Positions 7,020-13,276 of a stretch of DNA of 13,276 nt are shown here, piece by piece. Origin of the DNA: an uncultured Chitinophagaceae bacterium (lineage in GTDB: Bacteria > Bacteroidota > Bacteroidia > Chitinophagales > Chitinophagaceae); assembly GCA_946885335.1 (NCBI GenBank), contig CAMPGG010000066.1, positions 1 through 13,276 of the forward strand. Direction: 5' to 3'. Every line of letters begins with the position of its first letter. Positions within the stretch are counted from its first letter, which is position 1. The position numbers and the translations under genes are program-made. Under the pieces are notes generated by a model. The model worked only from the letters and a program-made list of their open reading frames with translations, made no database searches and was not told where the DNA came from.

Positions 7020-8528
7020 TTAATTAGCATCATTTTCTTCTGCCCAGGCAATACTTGCTTTAATGGCCCTGTTCCATCCTTTCACCAATTCATTTTTCTT
7101 GTCATCGTTCATGCCAGGCGTAAAAGTATTTTCCATTTGCCAAAGTTGTTCAATCTCTGAAATGTCTTTCCAATATCCCACTGCCAGTCCTGCAAGATAA
7201 GCTGCACCCATTGCGGTTGTTTCCGTTATCCCGGGTCTGATCACATCCGCATTCAATACATCACTTTGAAATTGCATCAACTGGTTGTTGACGGTTGCCC
7301 CGCCATCAACCCTTAATTCTTTAATGCTGATACCTGAATCGGCTTCCATAGCTTTTAAAACATCCATTGTTTGAAAGGCGATGCTTTCAATGGCAGCCCT
7401 GGCAATATGTGCCTTTGATGTTCCGCGGGTAATGCCAAAAACAGTGCCCCGTGCATGCTGCTGCCAGTGCGGTGCGCCTAAACCGGCAAAGGCAGGAACA
7501 AGAAAAACACCGCCTGTATCATCCACACTTTTTGCGAGAGCCTCCACTTCATGCGAATGATTAATGATGTTCAATCCATCTCTTAACCATTGTACAACGG
7601 CACCTGCAATAAAAACACTTCCTTCCAGCGCATAAGTTACTTTGCCATTTATTTTCCATGCAATGGTCGTTACCAGGTTGTTTGTTGATGCAATAGCTTT
7701 TTCTCCCGTATTCATTAACATAAAGCACCCCGTGCCATAAGTGTTTTTTACCATGCCGGGTTGTATGCATAGTTGCCCGAATAATGCGGCCTGCTGGTCA
7801 CCGGCAATTCCGGCTATGGGTATCTGTGAGTTTGGAATGACGTTGCCTGTAACACCATAAACTTCGCTGGAAGATTTAACGGATGGTAATAATGAAACAG
7901 GAATATTAAAAAGTTTAAGTAATTCCTGGTCCCAATCCCCGGTATGTATATTGTAAAGCATGGTGCGGGATGCATTGGTTACATCCGTGATATGCAAATG
8001 CCCACTGGTTAAATTCCATACAAGCCAGCTATCGATGGTTCCAAAAGCCAATTCACCCTTTTCCGCACGTTCCTGTAATCCTTCTACATTTTCGAGTATC
8101 CATTTCAGTTTGGTGGCAGAAAAATAGGAATCGATGATCAGACCTGTTTTGCTGCGAATGGTTTCAAGCAGGCCTTGTTTTTTTAATGATTCACAGTAAT
8201 CCGATGTGCGCCTGTCCTGCCATACAATAGCATTGTAAACAGGTTTGCCTGTTTTGCGATCCCAAACCAGGGTTGTTTCGCGTTGATTGGTAATGCCAAT
8301 TGCCGCAATTTGCGACATATTGATTTTTGCCTTTGCAGATACTTCAGCCATCGTTCCAAACTGGCTGGACCAGATCTCTTCAGCATCATGTTCTACCCAT
8401 CCGGGTTTAGGGAATATTTGCGTGAATTCTTTTTGTGCAACTGCAATGATACTTCCCTTTTCATCAAATAACATACTGCGGCTACTGGTCGTTCCCTGGT
8501 CAAGTGCTAAAATATACTGTGAGGCCAT
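7020..8528 (-). CDS. glpK: Glycerol kinase, 502 aa
   Basis: Phosphorylates glycerol with ATP to sn-glycerol 3-phosphate in the cytoplasm (FGGY kinase family), trapping glycerol that enters through GlpF. The start [17 protein letters not shown] at 8528 fits the family exactly, whereas an upstream in-frame start would add 35 unrelated residues. Nucleotide and substrate residues coincide with E. coli numbering: D10 in DQGTTSS, R83-E84 in NQRETT, Y135 in DSYFSATK, and D244-Q245 in [10 protein letters not shown] (E. coli 245-246). Further family blocks are WQDRRT (103-108), YGTGCFML (264-271) and [13 protein letters not shown] (407-419). The segment 224-240 ([17 protein letters not shown]) has neither the GKGGTR loop used for fructose-1,6-bisphosphate control in E. 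coli nor the regulatory His of Gram-positive enzymes. The C-terminal IIA-Glc contact segment is also not conserved. Control is therefore probably transcriptional (inference). No glpD is in the window. Confidence 0.97.
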   Translation of the reverse strand: MASQYILALDQGTTSSRSMLFDEKGSIIAVAQKEFTQIFPKPGWVEHDAEEIWSSQFGTMAEVSAKAKINMSQIAAIGITNQRETTLVWDRKTGKPVYNAIVWQDRRTSDYCESLKKQGLLETIRSKTGLIIDSYFSATKLKWILENVEGLQERAEKGELAFGTIDSWLVWNLTSGHLHITDVTNASRTMLYNIHTGDWDQELLKLFNIPVSLLPSVKSSSEVYGVTGNVIPNSQIPIAGIAGDQQAALFGQLCIQPGMVKNTYGTGCFMLMNTGEKAIASTNNLVTTIAWKINGKVTYALEGSVFIAGAVVQWLRDGLNIINHSHEVEALAKSVDDTGGVFLVPAFAGLGAPHWQQHARGTVFGITRGTSKAHIARAAIESIAFQTMDVLKAMEADSGISIKELRVDGGATVNNQLMQFQSDVLNADVIRPGITETTAMGAAYLAGLAVGYWKDISEIEQLWQMENTFTPGMNDDKKNELVKGWNRAIKASIAWAEENDAN

Positions 8529-8546
8529 GCAAAAAAATTTTAGGTT

Positions 8547-8554
8547 GAAAGATA
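8547..8554 (-). promoter_or_regulatory. Possible -7 promoter box for glpK
   Basis: On the minus strand TATCTTTC matches TAnnTTTG at 7 of 8 positions and lies 18 bases before the glpK start codon. The 116-base divergent gap (8529-8644) must hold promoters for both glpK and the membrane-protein gene. No clear -33 partner was seen, so confidence is low. Confidence 0.25.
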
Positions 8555-8618
8555 ATGCAGTTGAAATATTTTTTTGTTTTTCGTGGATAAATATTTTGAA
8601 TTGTGAAGATCCAATACG

Positions 8619-8643
8619 TACTTTGTAGTTCAAAGTGCTTTTT
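8619..8643 (+). promoter_or_regulatory. Putative operator 1: ACTTTG-N5-CAAAGT inverted repeat plus RCTTTTT
   Basis: ACTTTG (8620-8625), a 5-base spacer and CAAAGT (8631-8636) form a perfect 6-bp inverted repeat, followed by GCTTTTT (8637-8643). The start codon of the membrane-protein gene is at 8645, so bound protein would block transcription or sit on the -7 region. The same architecture occurs at 9618-9641 before creD. The likely ligand is the winged-helix regulator encoded at 9301 (inference). Confidence 0.6.
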
Positions 8644-8644
8644 T

Positions 8645-9274
8645 ATGAATGATAGAAATCATGAGTTAGAAACCTTGCAGGACATTAAGCGGATCATGGA
8701 ACGATCAAGCCGTTTTATTTCGCTTAGTGGATTAAGTGGCATTGCTGCCGGTATTTTTGCGCTTGCGGGTGCTTATGTTGCCTATGATTGGATCAGTGAG
8801 TATTATATAAATTATGATAACCGTGGTTCTTATGTTGGTGACGAGTTTCAGCAATTAAAAATGAAACTCCTGGTTCTTGCTGCGGTGGTGCTGTTTTTTT
8901 CATTATCTGCTGCCTATTTTTTTACCTGGCGCAAAGCAAAGCAGGATAACCTGCCACTCTGGGATCCGGCTTCCAAAAAATTGCTGATCAACATGCTGCT
9001 CCCATTAGTGGTGGGTGGATTATTTATCCTGGCGATGTTGCAAAAAAATACCTGGATATTTATTTCGCCTGCCTGTCTTATATTTTATGGCCTGGCATTG
9101 GTAAACGCCAGTAAGTTTACATTGAATGCGGTGCGCTATTTAGGTGTATGCCAGATTATCCTTGGGCTGATTAATACGCAGTTCATTGGATATGGATTAT
9201 ACTTTTGGGCATTTGGATTTGGTGTTTTGCATATTGTGTATGGCATCATCATGTGGATTAAATATGAAAAGTAG
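8645..9274 (+). CDS. Six-helix inner-membrane protein of unknown function, 209 aa
   Basis: The start is the ATG at 8645 (MNDRNHELETLQDIKRIMERS). A GTG at 8603 is in frame, but its extension would translate through the putative operator. The first 22 residues are charged and helical, likely cytoplasmic. Hydrophobic segments then lie at about 25-48, 73-95, 113-132, 136-153, 162-178 and 182-204, with a polar loop YINYDNRGSYVGDEFQQ (54-70) after the first helix. There is no catalytic motif or recognisable transporter signature. The gene is 26 bases upstream of a winged-helix regulator gene and 407 bases before creD, all on the same strand, suggesting a shared role in an envelope-related response. 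I recall this type of membrane protein beside such regulators in other Bacteroidota, but no function is assigned. Confidence 0.8.
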   Translation: MNDRNHELETLQDIKRIMERSSRFISLSGLSGIAAGIFALAGAYVAYDWISEYYINYDNRGSYVGDEFQQLKMKLLVLAAVVLFFSLSAAYFFTWRKAKQDNLPLWDPASKKLLINMLLPLVVGGLFILAMLQKNTWIFISPACLIFYGLALVNASKFTLNAVRYLGVCQIILGLINTQFIGYGLYFWAFGFGVLHIVYGIIMWIKYEK

Positions 9275-9300
9275 TTTTTGATCATTGATTAAACAGGAAG

Positions 9301-9600
9301 ATGAAGAATCCCATAAATGGTTTAAATAAAATTTTTGAAAGCAGGATACGCCTCGGTGTAATGAGCACCCTCATGATCAATGAGGAAGTGAGTTTTAATG
9401 ACCTGAAGCAAATGCTGGAAGTTACGGATGGTAATCTTGCTACACACCTGGTAAACCTGGAAGACAATGGGTATATCAAAGTGTATAAAGGATTTATTGG
9501 CAGGAAGACCAATACAACCTATTCCATTACAAAAGCAGGGGAAAAAGCTTTCAAAGAACATATTGCCGCCCTGGAGGCCATGATCAGGGGAGTAAAATAA
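9301..9600 (+). CDS. Small winged-helix (MarR/ArsR-like) transcriptional regulator, 99 aa
   Basis: The protein is almost entirely one winged helix-turn-helix domain of the type annotated as transcriptional regulator/winged-helix DNA-binding domain (HTH_34-like). Helix 1 contains NKIFESRIRLGVMSTLM (9-25), helix 2 SFNDLKQML (31-39), the recognition helix TDGNLATHLVNLEDNGYI (42-59) and the beta wing VYKGFIGRKTNTTYSIT (61-77). A C-terminal helix (KAGEKAFKEHIAALEAMI, 78-95) probably forms the dimer interface. There is no ligand domain or metal-binding cysteine cluster, so the signal is unclear. A start at ATG 9301 gives the usual family length, and AGGA at 9295-9298 is a rare SD-like sequence here. 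It lies 26 bases after the membrane-protein gene (likely same operon) and 81 bases before creD. Matching inverted repeats in front of both neighbours are the best candidates for its operators. Confidence 0.88.
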   Translation: MKNPINGLNKIFESRIRLGVMSTLMINEEVSFNDLKQMLEVTDGNLATHLVNLEDNGYIKVYKGFIGRKTNTTYSITKAGEKAFKEHIAALEAMIRGVK

Positions 9601-9615
9601 ATTTTTTTTGTCTTT

Positions 9616-9641
9616 TAACTTTGAAATACAAAGTACTTTTT
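9616..9641 (+). promoter_or_regulatory. Putative creD promoter (-7 box) overlapped by operator 2
   Basis: TAACTTTG (9616-9623) is a perfect match to the Bacteroidota -7 box TAnnTTTG. It overlaps the inverted repeat ACTTTG (9618-9623)-N5-CAAAGT (9629-9634), followed by ACTTTTT (9635-9641). The element repeats the arrangement at 8620-8643. A protein bound here would cover the -7 element and so act as a repressor (inference). No -33 TTG is visible at the expected distance. The creD start codon is 58 bases after the -7 box. Confidence 0.6.
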
Positions 9642-9681
9642 GAAAACAATTTTATAACCACTTAAACCAACAACATATAAT

Positions 9682-10986
9682 ATGGATTCCGTAATTACCA
9701 AATCAATTCAAACAGGTAAAATTTTAATTAAAGCTTTGATCATCGGTGGACTGGTATTAATACTTATGATACCAGCCGTTTTTGTACAAAACCTGATTGA
9801 GGAAAGACAGATGCGCCAACAGGAAGCTGTAACCGAAGTAAGCAGTAAATGGGCGGGTCCTCAAAATTTATCCGGTCCGTTTTTAATTGTTCCCTACAAA
9901 GAAGTAAGTATTAACCAAAAAAAAGAAACCGTAACTGTTGAAAGGCAGGCTTATTTTCTGCCTGATAAGTTACATTACCAGTCAACGGTTCAACCTGAAA
10001 AAAGGTATCGGGGTATTTACGAGGTTATGTTATTTACTTCTGAAAACAAAATGACAGGAAGTTTTTCAGCCCTGCCATTGCAATCACTTGGTTTAAGTAA
10101 CCAGGATATGCTTTGGGAAAAGGCCTTTATTGCCATGAATATTTCCGATTCCCGGGGATTGAAAGATGAACTTCAATTGAATTGGAATGGGTCAAATATT
10201 GTATTATCACCTGGTGCATCGGGTGAAGGCTTTCTTAAAGATGCTTTTATAGCGCCGGTTAACCTTAAAGGAGCCGATTCAGCAGCATCTTTTCAATTTT
10301 CTTCCACTATATCATTGAACGGAAGCGAAGATTTATCGTTTACGCCTGTAGGTAAGGAAACGGTTGTAGATATGAAATCTGAATGGCCCGATCCAAGCTT
10401 TAGTGGCGGGCAGTTGCCCGAAGCATCTGATGTATCAGATACCGGATTTACGGCCAAATGGAAAAGTCTTTCACACAAAAGAAAATTTCCGCAAGCCTGG
10501 AAACATTCAACAAGTTTTGATGAGGGACAATCCTCATTTGGCGTTGGACTTTTTATCCCGGTTACCTCGTATCAAAAAACGCTGCGATCCGTAAAATATG
10601 CGGTGCTTTGCATCCTGCTTACTTTTGCCGCATTCTTTTTGATAGAAACAGTTCATAAAAAAGCGGTCCATCCATTTCAATATGCATTGATCGGCCTTGC
10701 CCTGATTCTTTTTTATACGTTGTTACTTTCTTTTTCAGAATACATCAATTTTAATGCTGCTTATGCTATTGCAGGTATTGCAACCATTGCATTGATTGGT
10801 TGGTTTGTAAAGGGGTTATTGCAATCTGGAAAACTTTCAACCTTATTGGCCCTGATCCTGGTGATTATTTACGGTTATGTATTTACGATACTTCAATTAC
10901 AGGATTATGCGCTTTTACTGGGTAGTGTAGGATTGTTTATTGCATTAGCAATCGTTATGCACTTTAGCCGGAAAATTAATTGGTAA
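9682..10986 (+). CDS. creD: Cell envelope integrity protein CreD, inner membrane, 434 aa
   Basis: Matches the CreD family (E. coli CreD is about 450 residues): a short cytoplasmic start, one N-terminal membrane helix (about 17-38), the family block ERQMRQQEAVTEVSSKW (41-57) followed by GPQNLSGPFLIVPY (59-72), a large extracytoplasmic beta-rich domain (about 60-300), and five C-terminal membrane segments near 306-321, 336-355, 359-380, 386-404 and 409-428. In E. coli creD is induced by the CreBC two-component system and affects envelope behaviour and colicin E2 tolerance; the biochemical function is not known. No creBC genes are nearby here. Instead a small winged-helix regulator lies immediately upstream, and a shared inverted repeat overlaps the creD promoter. 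It ends 81 bases before a strong bidirectional terminator. Confidence 0.92.
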   Translation: MDSVITKSIQTGKILIKALIIGGLVLILMIPAVFVQNLIEERQMRQQEAVTEVSSKWAGPQNLSGPFLIVPYKEVSINQKKETVTVERQAYFLPDKLHYQSTVQPEKRYRGIYEVMLFTSENKMTGSFSALPLQSLGLSNQDMLWEKAFIAMNISDSRGLKDELQLNWNGSNIVLSPGASGEGFLKDAFIAPVNLKGADSAASFQFSSTISLNGSEDLSFTPVGKETVVDMKSEWPDPSFSGGQLPEASDVSDTGFTAKWKSLSHKRKFPQAWKHSTSFDEGQSSFGVGLFIPVTSYQKTLRSVKYAVLCILLTFAAFFLIETVHKKAVHPFQYALIGLALILFYTLLLSFSEYINFNAAYAIAGIATIALIGWFVKGLLQSGKLSTLLALILVIIYGYVFTILQLQDYALLLGSVGLFIALAIVMHFSRKINW

Positions 10987-10992
10987 GAATTC

Positions 10993-11024
10993 AATTAGAC
11001 AATTAGACAATTTGAAAATTTGAA
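10993..11024. repeat. Four tandem 8-bp units after creD
   Basis: Two copies of AATTAGAC (10993-11000, 11001-11008) are followed directly by two copies of AATTTGAA (11009-11016, 11017-11024), keeping an exact 8-base period for 32 bases. The array lies 7 bases after the creD stop codon (10984-10986). Similar AATTTGAA-type tandem tracts are, as I recall, common between genes in Bacteroidota. It may be a slippage-generated repeat with no coding role. Confidence 0.6.
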
Positions 11025-11066
11025 AATGGTCATATTAAAACTTCAGGTGCATCAAATTATACCCAC

Positions 11067-11099
11067 AAAAAAACCTGCTTGAATAAAGCAGGTTTTTTT
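11067..11099. terminator. Bidirectional intrinsic terminator between creD and the barrel-protein gene
   Basis: The arms AAAAAAACCTGCTT (11067-11080) and AAGCAGGTTTTTTT (11086-11099) are perfect 14-base complements with loop GAATA. The G/C core AACCTGCTT is followed by a T-run in both directions, so it can end transcription of creD (plus) and of the convergent gene at 11120 (minus). Confidence 0.9.
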
Positions 11100-11119
11100 C
11101 AATATAATATCTCACAAAA

Positions 11120-13276
11120 TTAAAAATCAACTCCCAATGCAAAGTACCACATCGGCTTACCTTTGAAGAAGCCATTCATTTCCCAGGCAGCATCCACTCT
11201 TAAAAAATATCCCAATAGTGTACTACGTGCTCCAAAACCATAACCACCTGCAAAAGGACCAATGCCACCGGCTTTTATTTTTACACTCACCGGGTTACCA
11301 GGATATACAACACCGGGCCGTTCAATTTTATCGTATTTACCATTCCATGCCGCACCTAAGTCAAAGAATTGAACGATCTGGAAATTGCGGATAAATGCAT
11401 TATTGATTGGTTTGTTTAAGAAAGTACTGAATACGGGAACCCTGATCTCACTGTTAACCACAACCGCATTATTTCCATTAGCTACATTTTGAGAAAAACC
11501 CCGAAGATTCACTGCCAATGCCTGGTAGGCATAATCAATATCCGGATCTGGTTGTACGCCATTATTAAATTTGGGTGAGATCCATCCATCAACGCCTCCT
11601 AAATAATAAATTACTTTCTGGTTACCCCAGCTAAAGTCACCTGCTCCGCGTGTTGCCCAGATTATATTTCGGTAAATAGGTAAATAATGACGGGCATCAA
11701 AACCCACATTAAATAAAGTTCTTCCATCGGAGGTACCCAGGTCGCTGATCTGGGTAAACCAATCAAAAAACGCTTTATACCTTAATCCTTTCCAGATGTT
11801 GGTTGTAGGATTCAATGTATTATCATGAACATACTCCAGGCTCAACTGGCCATAAGTTTTTTTGAAATCCGGAATACCAGCAGTCAGTTGGTCAAGTGAT
11901 AAAACAACCGTTCTGTCATAACGGGGACCAATAGTTGCTCTCACGCTGCGTACGCGGTCGATCGGGTATTTTAATTTTGCCAGGTAATAACTGGAATGCA
12001 GTTTGCCTGGCAGGTTACCCACATTGGTTCCTAATAAAACATCCTGGCTGCTGCGATAATATGTGGCGCCCCAATCCAATCTTTTACGCTGGTTGGTAAA
12101 TTCAAAGAATACATCATTGTCTTTCAGGTTTGTTGCCAGCCTGAAACCACCTACGATCTTGAAATCTTCCATCAAATCACTTGTTCCCATTCTTACCAAA
12201 CCATTCAGGTCATTACCATTGGCAGGTTGAATGGGTCCGGAACCGCCTGTATAAGGCATGTATTTATTAATGACAAAGGTGGTGTTGTTTAAACCGGCAA
12301 CTACATAATCAGTAAAGAATTTGCGCGGTCTGTACTCGTATAATTTAGCAGTGCTTAATACCGTTTCTTCCGGTACAATTTCTTCCGCTTCAAAAACCTG
12401 TCCTAAACGGCTGCTGTCAGGTTCTTCATCCATGAATTCATTCTGGAAAAAGTCGGCCTGTTTTTTCGTTGTATCCGTTCCGGAAGGTTGCTGTGTTGTT
12501 GTGGCCTGCGACAAAATCCGCTCTTCCTGTACTTTTTTCCTGAATTCCGTTGGCCTTGCCGTAACATTCCGGCGACGAAGTGTATTTTCGTCTACGCGTA
12601 ACCGGTAAAGAAATTTGTAATCACCTTGTTTGATCACTTCACTCACTTGTTGGTTGTCGCCTGCTGTACGTGTTTCCAACAATCCCGATTGATAATTGGT
12701 TAGTGGAAATACATAAGATGAATCGTTGGTAACAGAAACAAATCCAACAGAATCAACATCCGTTTTCTGCCATTCTTTCAATAAACTGTCAACATCTTCC
12801 TGTTCCGGGTTACGCATAACTTCATCACCTATAAATACCAGCGTATCCAGGCCTGCTCTTTCTGTGGTGAAAAAACCTGCATAGCGGTTATTGATTCCAT
12901 TTTCATCACTTACAAAAGTGAAGTGAGAAGTATTGTATTGGGATGGATACCGGGCATTGCCGAATTTTACATTCGTGAGTTTGGATATTTGTTTGAACTC
13001 GGATTTATTCCAGTTATCTACCAAAAAAATATTGAAATGGGGCGATAAAGATGCGGTGTCGCCACCGGCAGCCGTGGCCGTTGGCCTGTTACTGGAATAA
13101 ATGATACCTGTTTTATTTGGAAAAGCGACAAACGAAGCATCCAGGTCATCATAAATATCATTGGTTACCTGTTCAACTGTTTGGCGATCTATTTTATAAA
13201 CAAAAAGATCTGACTGTCCACTTTTCACAGCGCTGAATAAAAGCGTGTTTTCATCCAGCATATACTTCATATCCTG
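11120..13276 (-). CDS. TolB-like propeller joined to Omp85/BamA-like outer-membrane barrel (5' end outside window)
   Basis: The frame is open to the right edge (Gln-Asp precede the first visible Met at 13270), so the N-terminus is missing; 718 codons are visible. Counting from that Met, residues 1-240 have propeller-like (WD40/PD40) repeats: DENTLLFSAVKSGQSDLFVY (6-25), FVAFPNKTGIIYSSNRP (47-63) and FTFVSDENGINNRY (117-130). A polar, probably disordered linker follows (about 240-300; QEERILSQATTTQQPSGTDT). From about 305 to the end it is a beta-barrel: alternating aromatic strands, YYLGGVDGW (555-563), an LRGF motif (589-592) matching the Omp85 loop-6 (V/I)RG(F/Y) signature, NSEIRVPVF (606-614) and a final strand ending in Phe, the outer-membrane insertion signal. 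It is probably an outer-membrane protein with a periplasmic propeller. Its substrate is unknown; it could be a secretion or assembly factor or a barrel of unrelated function. No POTRA domain is visible in this part. Confidence 0.8.
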   Translation of the reverse strand, partial: QDMKYMLDENTLLFSAVKSGQSDLFVYKIDRQTVEQVTNDIYDDLDASFVAFPNKTGIIYSSNRPTATAAGGDTASLSPHFNIFLVDNWNKSEFKQISKLTNVKFGNARYPSQYNTSHFTFVSDENGINNRYAGFFTTERAGLDTLVFIGDEVMRNPEQEDVDSLLKEWQKTDVDSVGFVSVTNDSSYVFPLTNYQSGLLETRTAGDNQQVSEVIKQGDYKFLYRLRVDENTLRRRNVTARPTEFRKKVQEERILSQATTTQQPSGTDTTKKQADFFQNEFMDEEPDSSRLGQVFEAEEIVPEETVLSTAKLYEYRPRKFFTDYVVAGLNNTTFVINKYMPYTGGSGPIQPANGNDLNGLVRMGTSDLMEDFKIVGGFRLATNLKDNDVFFEFTNQRKRLDWGATYYRSSQDVLLGTNVGNLPGKLHSSYYLAKLKYPIDRVRSVRATIGPRYDRTVVLSLDQLTAGIPDFKKTYGQLSLEYVHDNTLNPTTNIWKGLRYKAFFDWFTQISDLGTSDGRTLFNVGFDARHYLPIYRNIIWATRGAGDFSWGNQKVIYYLGGVDGWISPKFNNGVQPDPDIDYAYQALAVNLRGFSQNVANGNNAVVVNSEIRVPVFSTFLNKPINNAFIRNFQIVQFFDLGAAWNGKYDKIERPGVVYPGNPVSVKIKAGGIGPFAGGYGFGARSTLLGYFLRVDAAWEMNGFFKGKPMWYFALGVDF

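Noticed and set aside
8529..8633. 35-residue N-terminal extension of glycerol kinase
   Set aside because: Glycerol kinases begin just before the DQGTT motif. The ATG at 8528 fits the family length, and the extension overlaps the divergent promoter region.
8603..8644. GTG at 8603 as start of the six-helix membrane protein
   Set aside because: The extra 14 residues would be translated across the inverted-repeat operator. The ATG at 8645 gives a normal charged N-terminus.
12321..12608. Plus-strand open frame opposite the linker of the barrel protein
   Set aside because: It is Ser/Cys-rich shadow sequence with no family features, antisense to the linker segment of the real gene.
1..13276. CRISPR array, insertion sequence, tRNA or rRNA
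   Set aside because: No regularly spaced repeats, transposase motifs, terminal inverted repeats or cloverleaf sequences were seen.

Overview
The window looks like a chromosomal segment from a member of the Bacteroidota, most likely Chitinophagaceae or a close relative. This is an inference from several things: low to moderate GC; genes without Shine-Dalgarno sites; TAnnTTTG-like promoter boxes of the Bacteroidota sigma factor; short AT-rich intergenic tandem repeats; and the protein styles (lipobox lipoprotein, long TraB/GumN protein, CreD with a local winged-helix regulator, outer-membrane barrels ending in Phe). I see no mobile element, CRISPR array, tRNA or rRNA.

Layout. Bases 1-290 hold no convincing gene, only a palindromic hairpin at the left edge and a tiny broken reading frame. 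Then come three minus-strand genes: an unknown 109-residue protein (291-620), a 60-residue lipoprotein (687-869) and a gamma-class carbonic anhydrase-like hexapeptide protein (935-1456). Divergent from the last is a PLP class III aminotransferase (1535-2731), followed by a 1160-residue exported TraB/GumN-type protein (2788-6270) with a long uncharacterised C-terminal part. Its last 21 bases overlap the end of the convergent glycerol uptake pair glpK-glpF (8528-6250, minus strand), which encodes glycerol kinase and the glycerol facilitator.

Divergent from glpK is a three-gene plus-strand module: a six-helix membrane protein (8645-9274), a small winged-helix regulator (9301-9600) and the inner-membrane protein CreD (9682-10986). 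The same inverted repeat, ACTTTG-N5-CAAAGT followed by RCTTTTT, lies just before the first gene and again before creD. The simplest reading is that the regulator binds both sites and controls its own operon and creD. This is the most testable regulatory unit in the window.

A bidirectional terminator (11067-11099) separates creD from a convergent, incomplete minus-strand gene that runs off the right edge. It encodes a TolB-like propeller segment joined to an Omp85/BamA-like outer-membrane barrel. Much of the window therefore serves the cell envelope (lipoprotein, TraB/GumN protein, CreD module, barrel), with glycerol catabolism and general metabolism in between. The least described items are the creD module with its paired operator and the domain architectures of the TraB/GumN and propeller-barrel proteins.
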